From Amycolatopsis lurida (lineage in GTDB: Bacteria; Actinomycetota; Actinomycetes; Mycobacteriales; Pseudonocardiaceae), in NCBI RefSeq assembly GCF_900105055.1, contig NZ_FNTA01000004.1, positions 6,107,501-6,171,500 on the forward strand: DNA of 64,000 nt. Direction: 5' to 3'. Under the pieces are notes generated by a model. The model was not told where the DNA came from. It made no database searches and saw nothing but the letters and a program-made list of their open reading frames with translations. Shown here piece by piece: positions 35,959 to 45,143 of the stretch. Position numbers and translations under genes: made by a program. Positions within the stretch are counted from its first letter, which is position 1. The number at the start of each line of letters is the position of its first letter.

Positions 35959-36546
35959 ATGCCTGCTGAAAAGTCGCAAGAGACTGGCCGGGAGGGCGTG
36001 TTCCGCGCGAAGCAGTACCTGGAGAGCACGACCTATCTTCGGCTGTCGTGGACGGCGTATGACCATGAGAAGATCTGTACGCGTCAGCGGCTTGATGGCA
36101 GCAAGAAGGTCTATGACTTAGCTGGCTACTTCCTGGGGAAGAGGCGGCACCCGCTGCTGGTTGAAGCGAAGAAGTATTCGGTGGTCGGCAGCCAGGGCTC
36201 GATGTACATCGAGTATCTGGCCGATATCTACAGCATCACCGCGCGGGCGTGCCGGGACGACATGGACGACGAGACGGAATTCATGTGGGTGACCTGGCAT
36301 CCGTTTAGCCAGGGTAACTGGCCGAAGCTGACGCATCACGAGTATGTCCGGGCTGCTGTTCGCGAGCACGCGGAGCGGCTCAAGCTGCCAGCGACTGAGG
36401 ACGGGTTTGAGATCGATGACGACCTGTGCCGGCTTGTGGCGCAGCGACTGTGGTTGTTGGTGCTGTCGGATCGTCAGCAGGACTTGGTGTTGAGCCCGGA
36501 GGAGTTGAAAGTGGCGATGATGCACTTGAAGAGGGAAGGCGCGTAG
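35959..36546 (+). CDS. PD-(D/E)XK-like hypothetical nuclease
   Basis: 195 residues from ATG 35959 (a GTG two codons earlier is also possible). Near residues 50-75 the pattern YDLAGYFLGKRRH then LLVEAKKYS gives Asp...Glu-x-Lys with the spacing and hydrophobic strands of a PD-(D/E)XK nuclease core. No known family name is recognised. The next gene begins 2 bases after its stop, so the two are an operon and probably act together. Function as a nuclease is inferred from the motif only. Confidence 0.6.
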   Translation: MPAEKSQETGREGVFRAKQYLESTTYLRLSWTAYDHEKICTRQRLDGSKKVYDLAGYFLGKRRHPLLVEAKKYSVVGSQGSMYIEYLADIYSITARACRDDMDDETEFMWVTWHPFSQGNWPKLTHHEYVRAAVREHAERLKLPATEDGFEIDDDLCRLVAQRLWLLVLSDRQQDLVLSPEELKVAMMHLKREGA

Positions 36547-36548
36547 CT

Positions 36549-38081
36549 ATGCCGGGCAACTCGTTGCAGGACGCCGTGGCTGCGGCGTTGAACTCGAGCG
36601 ATCAGACGGATGTGATCGCGGGTATCAAGGGCGCTGTGATCAGCGAGATCGAGCGTCTGGATCCGGGCGTTGGCATCACTGACACTGAGTACTTCAATCA
36701 CAGCTATGCCCCTGACCTGGTGTTGACGTGGCCGGGTACGAAGCAGGAGCGGGAGGTATATCTGCGCTACAACCTGCGTTCGGCGCGGGCGGCGCGGGAT
36801 GTGGACCTGCTGGGTGGCTCCGCTCCGGTGTTTTTCTCACTGGATTCGCGTCACGACGATGCCGCTGTCGCCGACGACCTTGAAGACGATCTTGAGGCTG
36901 AGTCCGATACGTTAGTCACGAACGCGCCGGCGATCGACGGATTCACCTCCAGGCCAGCCACGGCAGACATCAGTTCAGTGTCGGATCCGCTGCTGAGTCT
37001 GTTTCGTCGCAATGTGGTGCGCGGCGGCCGAGGCTTGTTGATCAGTGGAACAGCGCAGCGGCTGCAAGATACCCCAGGTGCTGACGACTTCGAGGGTGAT
37101 ATCGCGTATTTGGATACGTTCGAGGTGACGGTCGGCCAGATGTTCCGGCCGGACGCAGCAACTCGGTTGCGGCGAGCTACCGACATCGTGCGCGCCGCTC
37201 GAACGGGTAACACCGCGTTGTTCGACCAGGACAGTGATCCTGATGAGCGACCGCGAGCGATCGGGGGGAAGCTTGAGCTTGACGAGCTTCGAATCTTGCT
37301 CCCGTACCTGCTGGAACGGGCTAATGCCCTCGATAGCACCGCGTTCTGGCGGTATGTCGGCGGCATGATCTCGCTCAAGCAGTTGGAGCAGCTCGCCGAA
37401 ACGATTGACCTGCCTGATCTCAACCGCCTGGTCGTAGCGAATCTGAGGGAGTGGCGGGCGGCGCGCGCGATCGTGTCGTTTTCACCGGAGGCGCTAGAGC
37501 AAGAACGGCCGGATCCGTCGTGGACGGTGGCGGCGAAGATGCTGGCGGCGACGGCGGGTGTGTGGCGGGTGCATTTCACTGCGGATAAGCGTAAAGGCGG
37601 TAGCCGGGACGACTCAACGTTAGCGCGGTGGGAAGACGTGTGGCCGAATGTGTCGACCGCGACACTGTCGTCGGTCGATATGCAGGGTATGACCAGGCGG
37701 GTTCGGGTGTCGGCCGAGGATGGGTCGAACGTGTTCGCTGATGTTGACACGATCAGTTCGACGATCGAGGACGACTTTCGGGTGCGTTCACTGACGCTGC
37801 GGCCTACTGACGAGGTGTCCTCGGATTTGGAGGTCGACTTCAAGACTATGACGGTCGAAGCCCGGAACGCTGTGTTGGGTGACTTGGCGTCCGCGGCATT
37901 CGATGTATTGGGGTGGCGGTACCCGTTGTCAACGAGCGAGCGATCGCAGATTCTCGGCATCCCGATTACACCGCGCCAGGTGGTTGACCAGCCCGATAAC
38001 AGTCGTGAGCGTTCGATTTCTCCGCCTGAGCGGCTGCAGCTGGAAGGGGCTGACACGAGCGATGGTGATGACGAGGACTAG
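36549..38081 (+). CDS. Hypothetical protein, partner of the PD-(D/E)XK-like gene
   Basis: 510 residues from ATG 36549; upstream extension of the frame overlaps the previous gene and is a shadow. No family is recognised. Near residues 54-80 it reads APDLVLTWPGTKQ then EREVYLRYNL, which resembles a PD-(D/E)XK strand pair with Arg in place of the usual Lys. The middle is acidic and helical, and the C-terminal 100 residues are charged and probably partly disordered. It is tightly coupled to the preceding gene. Roles such as nuclease-like sensor or regulator are guesses. Confidence 0.55.
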   Translation: MPGNSLQDAVAAALNSSDQTDVIAGIKGAVISEIERLDPGVGITDTEYFNHSYAPDLVLTWPGTKQEREVYLRYNLRSARAARDVDLLGGSAPVFFSLDSRHDDAAVADDLEDDLEAESDTLVTNAPAIDGFTSRPATADISSVSDPLLSLFRRNVVRGGRGLLISGTAQRLQDTPGADDFEGDIAYLDTFEVTVGQMFRPDAATRLRRATDIVRAARTGNTALFDQDSDPDERPRAIGGKLELDELRILLPYLLERANALDSTAFWRYVGGMISLKQLEQLAETIDLPDLNRLVVANLREWRAARAIVSFSPEALEQERPDPSWTVAAKMLAATAGVWRVHFTADKRKGGSRDDSTLARWEDVWPNVSTATLSSVDMQGMTRRVRVSAEDGSNVFADVDTISSTIEDDFRVRSLTLRPTDEVSSDLEVDFKTMTVEARNAVLGDLASAAFDVLGWRYPLSTSERSQILGIPITPRQVVDQPDNSRERSISPPERLQLEGADTSDGDDED

Positions 38082-38110
38082 TTAGACATCTCTATGGATG
38101 GTGAGGCCGT

Positions 38111-38143
38111 GGTGAGTTGGCGGGATAGTGCCGCCAACTCACC
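38111..38143. terminator. Bidirectional hairpin between convergent genes
   Basis: Perfect 13-bp arms (38111-38123, 38131-38143) with a 7-base loop lie in the gap between the plus-strand gene ending at 38081 and the minus-strand gene ending at 38191. No T-run follows, as is common for actinomycete terminators. Confidence 0.6.
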
Positions 38144-38190
38144 ATGCGGCGTCTTTCGTCCAGGAATGTGTAAATTCGCTGATGTGGTGG

Positions 38191-39072
38191 CTAGTGGTCC
38201 TGTGTGTTCGTGGCGGGATCGGACTGGTCTGGTGAGGGGTTTTTCACGGCTGCGAGGTCGTTGAGGGTTGCCACGACGACGTTCCAGGCGATCCGGACGG
38301 TGCTGTCTTTCGGCGAGTAGCCCAGGGTGAACTGTTTTTTGGGGTGCACGAGGTTTCGGTGGTGGCGTAGGACGTGGGCGTAGTCGACGACGTCTTGGGG
38401 CAGCCAGCCCTTTGATCGTGCGAGGTTGATGAGACTTTCGAGATGGTCGTTAGGGGCGCGGCCGTCGCGGTGCTGACTTAGCGCGAGGTCGTAGAGCACT
38501 CCTTCCAGGAGGCTGCCGAGCATGATGATCGCGGCGGTGGGTGCCCCGTTTTTCCAGCAGGCATGTGCTTCGTCGAGTCGGGCTTTGAGTTGCTCGCCGA
38601 AGGCGGCATCGCTGACTACGTCGGCCAGACTGGCGGTGAGCTGGACGGGAGCCTGCATCGCGGGGCGATTCATCGTGGGAGTTTGAGTGATGAGCGCAGG
38701 GCGGCCGGTCTTGTAGATGACTTGGTATCCCTCTACCGCGAGCAGCTCGTTGAGTTCTTGGGTGACGGCGGCGCGCGTTTCGTCGTCGTCGAGATATTCG
38801 CGTGGGTCTGCCAGCCGTAGGAGCACCGCCTTGAGTGCGTCTGAGTCTCGTCGACGGCCGCGTAGTGTGTCGAGAACTGCGCTGTAACGTCCGCCGTCGA
38901 GGCCGTTGACGCGTCGCCAGCCGGCGGCGTTGAAGAATCGGGTGATCTCTTTGGCGGTGCGGTAGTGGCGGCTGCTGTCGTCGCCGCAGATCAGGAAAGC
39001 GAGACGGTCGAGGATGTTGTCGTCCAGTTCCACTGTGATGTCGTCGCTGTCGGTGTCGGCTGTGCTTGTCAC
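38191..39072 (-). CDS. HEPN-like protein coupled to the helicase-nuclease gene
   Basis: 293 residues from GTG 39072, which overlaps the stop of the upstream helicase gene by 4 bases. The C-terminal third is helical with a conserved-looking RHHRNLVHP (R236 to H243), the Arg/His arrangement of HEPN RNases and of abortive-infection C-terminal domains, preceded by AIIMLGSLLEGVLYDLAL. The N-terminal half (about 10-130) is a separate helical domain without recognised family. HEPN proteins cut RNA in many defence and toxin systems. Here the obligate neighbour is a helicase-nuclease, suggesting a two-gene defence module. Activity is inferred. Confidence 0.65.
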   Translation of the reverse strand: MTSTADTDSDDITVELDDNILDRLAFLICGDDSSRHYRTAKEITRFFNAAGWRRVNGLDGGRYSAVLDTLRGRRRDSDALKAVLLRLADPREYLDDDETRAAVTQELNELLAVEGYQVIYKTGRPALITQTPTMNRPAMQAPVQLTASLADVVSDAAFGEQLKARLDEAHACWKNGAPTAAIIMLGSLLEGVLYDLALSQHRDGRAPNDHLESLINLARSKGWLPQDVVDYAHVLRHHRNLVHPKKQFTLGYSPKDSTVRIAWNVVVATLNDLAAVKNPSPDQSDPATNTQDH

Positions 39073-42000
39073 AGGGGGTTCCCCTCGGAGGTGTCGGTGT
39101 CAGCGGTGTCGTCGGGCAGAGTGACGGGCGTCCAGCCGTCTGGCTGCCGTGTGTGTTCGGTGATGTCGTGGGGATGGATGCCGCGTTCGTCGAGGCGCTG
39201 CCAGAGCGGTTCGAGTTCGCGGTCAGGGTCGAATTCGAACTCGCTTTCGCGGATGCGGAGCACGTCCCAGCCCATGCGGCGTAGTTCACGGTCGCGGCGC
39301 GCGTCGGAGATTTGTTGTGCGGTGCTGGTGTGCCAGAGGTGGCCGTCGCATTCGACGGCGAGCCGGCCGCCGTCGCCGACGACGACCAGGTCCAGATGTC
39401 GGGTGCCGACCTCGTACTGGGGGACGACGAAGTAGCCGCGGCGTTTGATCTCGCGGAACACTTTTTGCTCGAAGAGGGATTCGAACGGCGCGGTGCTGGT
39501 GGTGTCGCTGACTTCCTCGAGGCTCGGGGAGGTGCCGAACACCGACGGCGGTGTGAGCATGTAGCCCATCAGCGACGCGCGCAGGTCGTCGGGTTTGAGG
39601 TCGCCGATGCCGACGGAGGTGTAGAGCCACATCTGGTCTTTAGCGCGGCTTGCCGCCACGTTGTAGGCCTGCTGGGCAAGTTGCGCGCGCTGGGCCCGTG
39701 GCGCGTCGGCGACCACCATGGACAGGAAGATCACGTCGCGTTCGTCGCCTTGGAAGTTGGCCGGGATGCCGACCCGGATCTTGCGCTGCTGGCGGTCCTC
39801 GGCGGAGATGGCGGCGTTGATTTCGTGTTCGAGCAGCTTGATTTGCCCTGTCCCTTGAAGGACGACTACGCCGAACGTTTTTCCGTCGTAGCGGGGGTCG
39901 TCAAGGCATTCGGCGAGCTGGGTGACGATGCGTTTTGCTTCGGTGGGGTTGCGGCGGCGGGTGTCGCGTCCTTCGACGTAGCCGCCTTCGACGGTCACGA
40001 CTTTCAACGGTTCCAGGTCGGTGGCGGTGCGTTCGCGCAGTGGGATGAGCCCTGGGCGGTCGTCGTCGCCGTAGAACTGGGTCGAGGACCAGGTGATGAT
40101 CTCGGGCATGCAGCGGAAGTGTTCCCGCAGTCGCACGACCGCGTCGCGGCCTGAGCGGGCCGACAGCAGCCCGTAGAGGTGGGATTTGGCGGTGAAGTTG
40201 AGCCGGATCTCTTCGTCGATCCCGGACAGGTGTTCGTGCATGCTCGCGAACAGCGCTTCGGTTTTGCCGAGCCGGTTGCCGCCGGGGGTGCATTGCTTGT
40301 CGTCGCCGACCACGATCACCCGCGGCGCCATCCACAGTAGGAATAGCTGTTCGACTCCGACCTGGCTGGCTTCGTCGACGATGACAACGTCGAACGAGTC
40401 CCGGACGGCGCTGATGTTTTCCAGCAGGTTCGGCAGGGGCACCACCCACGCGGGCACGGCGTCTTTGGCTTTTTCCATGGCTTGGCGGGCGGCTTTGCGG
40501 TATTCGCGTGCTTTGCTTCCGCCGCCGGCGCCGACGTGGCTCATGTGTTCGCGGTAGCTGCGCAGTGCCCGAGCGTGGGAGTCGGTCATCCGGTTCAGGC
40601 AGGCACTGAGCGCCTGCACCCCGGCGAGCTGGCTGGTGACCCGGTTGATCTGGTCTTCGACCATGTCGAATTCGGCGACCAAGCGGCGTTCGTCCTCGGC
40701 GTTGCGGGTGGCGAAGATGAACTGCTCGGCTTTGGACCATGCCCACGCCGCGGGCAGGTCGCCTATGCGCTGGTCCCACGTTGGGTCGTCGGCGGTGGCT
40801 TCGAGCAGTTCGAGCAGAGCGGGATGGTTGTTGCGGAGTGTGCGAGCGAGTTGGGCGCGGCGGTGTTCGGCGGCGCGGTCGTGCCGGGCGAGGTCGAGGG
40901 CGTCGAGGCCGGTGCGGTAGGCGTCGAGGTCGCGTTCGGCGACGGCTTTGACCAGGAGCGCGAGTTCGGAGCAGGCGTTGTCGGTGGCTGCCCACGCGGC
41001 GACTTTGTGTTGTAGGGCCGCGACTTGGTGGCGGGCTTGTTCCAGCGCCACGTAGTGCAGGGCGGCAGGGACTGCGTCGAGGGTGCGGACGAATGTGGCG
41101 ATGGTCGAGAGGTCGATCGACTGGCCGGCGCGCAGCAGCGTGTCCCGGAACACGCCGTGGATCTGGGCTAGGGCGACGATGTGATCGAGCAGCTGCGCGT
41201 TGTCGGCGAGCTCGGACAGGGCGCGGGTGAGGGAGTCGCCGGTGATGGTCACGTCGGCCTCGGCCCACAATCCGACGAGCTGCACCGCGGCAACGTCGGC
41301 CTCGAGCCGGTAGAGAGCCGCGTCGATCTGCTGCAGGCTGTGTGGCGGGACCCCATCGACGGTGACCACGGCCAGGAACTCTTCGGCGTTCTTTTGCGCG
41401 GCCGATTTGCCGAACTTGCGGATCTTCCCTCCACCGGCGATGTGGTCGCGCAGTTGTCGGCCGCTGTTGAGCAGGGCACGGGTTTTGCCGATCCCGTAGT
41501 CGCGGACGGTGGGCAGTTCGACGGCAAACTGTAGGCCGAGGTCGCGTATCTGCTGCTGGAGTCGGTCGGCGGTGTCCCGCTCGGCGTGCAGGCGTTGCCA
41601 CAGGCCGTGGTGTCGGCCGGCGAGGTGGTCGTCCACGGCGGCCCCGACCCAGCTGCGCGTTGGCGGCGTGACGCTGTCTTCGCCGTAGCCGAGGCGCTGC
41701 AATGTGGTGCGGGCCTGGTCGCCGAGCCCGCGCAGATACTGCAGCGCCTCCGCACCGAGTGAGGCGAGACGCGAGGTAAGGGCACTGGTGTCGGCGTGCG
41801 CGGTGTTGCGGGCGTGATGCTCGGAGGCGATGATGTCGGCCAGCTCGCCCGCGTCGGGCAGCTCACGGCGTTCGGGGATTTGCTGGCCGGCGCGGATGCG
41901 CCTGCCAGGGCTGTCTTGGCGGGTCAGGGTGAGCAGCTCGAGCATGTCCCCGGTGACCAGCGGCGGCTTATCGGGCCAGGCCAGGTCCACACTGGGGAGC

Positions 42001-43610
42001 CACCGGTAGGCGACGGCGCGCTCCTGTACTTCGCGCACGATGTTGGTGAGGGGCCCGGCGTAGAGGGTGGTGCTGTAGCCGGGGGCGACGGGCGGATGCT
42101 GGAGGTATTCGACTTCGCGCAGTTGCCGGATCCGGGTGTTGAGTTCGGCGCTGCGGGCGAGCAGGTTGTGGCGTTCCTCGGCGAGCTGCTGCGCACGGCG
42201 CGGCAGTCCCGCGGTTTCGGTCGAGCCGATCGCGGTCGAGAGCGCGTCGATGCCGCGTTCGAGTTCTTTGGCGGCGTCTTTGCTGCCTCCGGCGAGCAGC
42301 ACACATAGGCTGCGCAGGTCGGTCGGGATTTTGTCGCGGAGGACTTTGAGGGCCTGGTCTTTCTGGCTGGTGACCAGGACCCGCATCCCGCGTGCCAGTA
42401 GCGCGCTGACAAGGTTGGCGATCGTGTGAGTTTTACCTGTTCCCGGCGGGCCTTGGACGACTACCCCGATTTCGCGTTTGAGCAGTTCGATGACGCGTTC
42501 CTGCTCGTCGTTGGTCGGCAGCGGGAACAGCGGGTCTTCGCCGAGCATGTCGCCGGTGGGCGCGTTCTGCTGAGTGAGCCAGCGGCCGCGGGTGTCGGCT
42601 TCGGTGTCGGTGACCAGCTGCGCGAGCGCAACCGGTACCTGCGCGTCGGGCTCGCGCAGCTGCTGCGCGATCTTGCGGTAGGTGTCGGCGAGCAATTCGC
42701 GGCTGCGCGGCCGCAGCAGCAGCGCCGGTGAGGGCGAAAGCTCCAGACGGCCAGGTAGTTCGCCGGCGGGGTCTTCGGGGCGGCGCAGCGAGGTGAAGGG
42801 GTCGGCGACAGTGAGCCCGAGCCAGCCCTCGATGTCGCTGAGCAGTGTGGGATCCAGCAGGCCGGTGTCGCTGTCGAGGATGGCTTGGCGGGTGGTGCGG
42901 CCACGGTCGGGCTGATAGCCCTCGACCTCGGTGAAGAGGGCCTTGTCTTCAAAGCGGCGTTTGCCACCGATGAACGAGACTGTCACTTCTGCGGTGTCGC
43001 GAGCCAGCTGCGGGCGGACTGGCTCGGTGATCAGGTGCCGGCGGATCTCCTCTCCGTCAGCGGTGTGCCAGCGGACGAGACCGGTGGCGAGCACGAATTC
43101 GTATTCGTCGTCCTGCTGTTCAAGGGTTTTCGCGGCTCGCTCAAGCGATTCGTAGAGGTCGCGGCGGGCGCGGGAGCGCAGCTGTTCCCGGCTCCACTCA
43201 CGCCATTGCGTCAGCCACCGGTCGAACGCTTGCCGGACGCTGGCTGGCGGAGAAATCGCGTGTTCCTGCTCGACGTCGGCGGGGCCGGTAGCGAGCAGTC
43301 GTGGTGGTGGACTGTCGGGGCCGCGGGTTTCGGGCGAGTCGATCCAGCCGGCCAGAGCAGCGGGCGGGCGCGGCTCGAGAACGGTTTTGGGTGGTCGGAC
43401 GCGCAGCAGCACGTCATCGGCTGTTTTCGGGGTCAGGTTCAGGCCGTCGGGAAGGTGGTCGAGCCAGATCAGCGGGTCCGGGGCGTCGGCTTCGTCGGCG
43501 GTGATGTCGCGGTTGGGGTCGCGGTTGGCGGCGTCGGTGACTTCGGCAAGGAAGTCCATGAGGCTGACGGTCTGGTCAAGTACGTCGCGGTCGCTGGGAG
43601 TTGCGGCCAT
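39069..43610 (-). CDS. SF1 (UPF1-like) helicase fused to a C-terminal DUF559/Vsr-like nuclease
   Basis: 1,513 residues from ATG 43610, chosen over the GTG two codons upstream because GGAAGG sits about 7 bases before it. Helicase motifs: Walker A GPPGTGKT near 390, VIVDEASQ near 1075, REHFRCMP, and VAASRAKDQ as motif VI. A long coiled or helical insertion (about 450-1000) separates motif I from motif II. The last ~120 residues form a nuclease of the DUF559/Vsr type: RHLDLVVVGDGGRLAVECDG then LWH. Helicase-plus-Vsr giants are known from anti-phage systems (Hhe-like architecture, cited from memory). It probably unwinds and cuts invading nucleic acid. Operon with the HEPN-like gene. Confidence 0.85.
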   Translation of the reverse strand: MAATPSDRDVLDQTVSLMDFLAEVTDAANRDPNRDITADEADAPDPLIWLDHLPDGLNLTPKTADDVLLRVRPPKTVLEPRPPAALAGWIDSPETRGPDSPPPRLLATGPADVEQEHAISPPASVRQAFDRWLTQWREWSREQLRSRARRDLYESLERAAKTLEQQDDEYEFVLATGLVRWHTADGEEIRRHLITEPVRPQLARDTAEVTVSFIGGKRRFEDKALFTEVEGYQPDRGRTTRQAILDSDTGLLDPTLLSDIEGWLGLTVADPFTSLRRPEDPAGELPGRLELSPSPALLLRPRSRELLADTYRKIAQQLREPDAQVPVALAQLVTDTEADTRGRWLTQQNAPTGDMLGEDPLFPLPTNDEQERVIELLKREIGVVVQGPPGTGKTHTIANLVSALLARGMRVLVTSQKDQALKVLRDKIPTDLRSLCVLLAGGSKDAAKELERGIDALSTAIGSTETAGLPRRAQQLAEERHNLLARSAELNTRIRQLREVEYLQHPPVAPGYSTTLYAGPLTNIVREVQERAVAYRWLPSVDLAWPDKPPLVTGDMLELLTLTRQDSPGRRIRAGQQIPERRELPDAGELADIIASEHHARNTAHADTSALTSRLASLGAEALQYLRGLGDQARTTLQRLGYGEDSVTPPTRSWVGAAVDDHLAGRHHGLWQRLHAERDTADRLQQQIRDLGLQFAVELPTVRDYGIGKTRALLNSGRQLRDHIAGGGKIRKFGKSAAQKNAEEFLAVVTVDGVPPHSLQQIDAALYRLEADVAAVQLVGLWAEADVTITGDSLTRALSELADNAQLLDHIVALAQIHGVFRDTLLRAGQSIDLSTIATFVRTLDAVPAALHYVALEQARHQVAALQHKVAAWAATDNACSELALLVKAVAERDLDAYRTGLDALDLARHDRAAEHRRAQLARTLRNNHPALLELLEATADDPTWDQRIGDLPAAWAWSKAEQFIFATRNAEDERRLVAEFDMVEDQINRVTSQLAGVQALSACLNRMTDSHARALRSYREHMSHVGAGGGSKAREYRKAARQAMEKAKDAVPAWVVPLPNLLENISAVRDSFDVVIVDEASQVGVEQLFLLWMAPRVIVVGDDKQCTPGGNRLGKTEALFASMHEHLSGIDEEIRLNFTAKSHLYGLLSARSGRDAVVRLREHFRCMPEIITWSSTQFYGDDDRPGLIPLRERTATDLEPLKVVTVEGGYVEGRDTRRRNPTEAKRIVTQLAECLDDPRYDGKTFGVVVLQGTGQIKLLEHEINAAISAEDRQQRKIRVGIPANFQGDERDVIFLSMVVADAPRAQRAQLAQQAYNVAASRAKDQMWLYTSVGIGDLKPDDLRASLMGYMLTPPSVFGTSPSLEEVSDTTSTAPFESLFEQKVFREIKRRGYFVVPQYEVGTRHLDLVVVGDGGRLAVECDGHLWHTSTAQQISDARRDRELRRMGWDVLRIRESEFEFDPDRELEPLWQRLDERGIHPHDITEHTRQPDGWTPVTLPDDTADTDTSEGNPL

Positions 43611-44030
43611 GGTCACCTTCCCTGAGAGAGATCAACAGGACAGGATCCACAACCAAGACTGATGATGCAATCGGCAACTTTCGGTAGCGCCCAAATGGAG
43701 CAACGACCGCGCGATCTTTGTTCAGGGGCGCGGTGTTGACGCGGCTACGGTCTCGCCGGTACCGGACGTATCTCGTCGGGCGACGGGAGTAGCTGGCAGC
43801 AGCGGCGACGAGGCCGTGCGGTGTGGTTGTCCTTGTTGCGGGGTGCTGCCGGGCGGGTCCGGGGACCGGCCGCCAGGCCGCATGCCCCGGTGCCCGTCCC
43901 GGCAGCGCGGCCCGCAGGGCCGCGCCTTGAACAAGTAAAGAAACTCTCGACACAAGTCGGGCTCAGCAGCGTATCGGCTCAGCAGCGTGTCGAGGTTCAC
44001 CTGATGCCTGCCACCAGCGTTTGGTGCGGC
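43611..44030. other. Intergenic region, no gene seen
   Basis: 420 bases upstream of the helicase gene and downstream of the membrane-protein gene. Small frames in both directions have no ribosome-binding sites or recognisable protein. The promoter of the helicase operon should lie here; no clear -35/-10 pair was identified. Confidence 0.4.
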
Positions 44031-45122
44031 TCAGCTTGGGGTGTCGGAGTGGCGTTTGCTGCCGCGGCCACGGATCCGACTGGCTGCTTGCACACAGAAC
44101 GGGAAGATCGCGGCGGCGACGCCGATGAGGACGCCGGAGAGAAACTGATAGTTCTGTCTGAGCGCTTCCTCAGTGAGCAGAACGTAGCTGACGTCGACTG
44201 CTTGGGCTCTGCCTTGGTCGGAATCCCACACGAGCTTTCCCGCGTCGGAGGCTGGTGGGGAGGTGAAGTCGATGCGAACTGGTTCGCGTTGAGCATCGAC
44301 GCGGACGCGGACACCTGGCTGGTCAGCGACAGGGTCGGCGGTGACGCAGCTGCTATTGATGATAGCCATAGCTGGAGTGAACTCCAGGATTGCCTCGCGG
44401 TCCTCGATTCCTTTCGCTCCTGCTGGTCGAGCGCAGGCCAGCGGCCAGAACAGGGTGGGTAGTGATCCGGCGATTCTGGCTCGGTCTTTGACGAGCAGGT
44501 TTTCACGGAAGTGAAGACATACTGAGCGAGCCAGTCGGGTCCCCCAGTACTCGCTCCCGCAGTTGGAGGTGGTGGTGGTTGTCGTTGACCGCACTAGGTT
44601 GACCACGCCGACTTGCCGATCGATGGTGGAGGAAGGATCATGTTCGGTTTCGAAGTAATCGAAGCCGGTTGATTCGGCGTCGTTTTGAGTGATCAATGCC
44701 CGGTTGTAGAGGTTGACTTGCACCGCGATGGGTTCGTCGTTGCGTGGGTTGTCGGTCCAGACCGTCAAGGCGGCCTCGTTGAGGGCGTTGCCAGTGAAGG
44801 TGAGTGTGGCTGAGATGGGGATTCCAGCGGGACCAGACACGAAAATCAAGCCCCGTGAGGCTTCGTCGTCGTAGGCAGCAGGTACGGGCATGCCCGGACG
44901 GCCTTCCTGGTAAAGCCACCATGAGTTGACACCGATTGCCGCGGTCAACACGAACAGAACGACGGTCAATGTGGTCCAGCCTGCTGAGCTGGTCCGCGTG
45001 GCACGTTGAGCATCGGGTGCGCTGGCTCGGCGTGGTGTTGGCTTGCGGTGTATCCGCAGGTTGTCAGGTTGGATCCGTAAGGAACCCCGCCTGAGTGGCT
45101 GGTGGTGATCGTGGTGGCGCAT
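44031..45122 (-). CDS. Hypothetical membrane protein with two membrane segments
   Basis: 363 residues from ATG 45122; the frame is open further upstream only because it runs as a shadow through the IS481 transposase. A basic, histidine-rich cytosolic start leads to membrane segment 1 (about 55-77, TTLTVVLFVLTAAIGVNSWW), a ~240-residue beta-rich domain, and membrane segment 2 near the C-terminus (FLSGVLIGVAAAIFPFCVQA), giving a large external or internal loop. No family is recognised. The IS481 insertion ends only 22 bases upstream of its start, so its native promoter has probably been displaced. Confidence 0.6.
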   Translation of the reverse strand: MRHHDHHQPLRRGSLRIQPDNLRIHRKPTPRRASAPDAQRATRTSSAGWTTLTVVLFVLTAAIGVNSWWLYQEGRPGMPVPAAYDDEASRGLIFVSGPAGIPISATLTFTGNALNEAALTVWTDNPRNDEPIAVQVNLYNRALITQNDAESTGFDYFETEHDPSSTIDRQVGVVNLVRSTTTTTTSNCGSEYWGTRLARSVCLHFRENLLVKDRARIAGSLPTLFWPLACARPAGAKGIEDREAILEFTPAMAIINSSCVTADPVADQPGVRVRVDAQREPVRIDFTSPPASDAGKLVWDSDQGRAQAVDVSYVLLTEEALRQNYQFLSGVLIGVAAAIFPFCVQAASRIRGRGSKRHSDTPS

Positions 45123-45143
45123 GGCCTGACACCTTAAAGCGTG

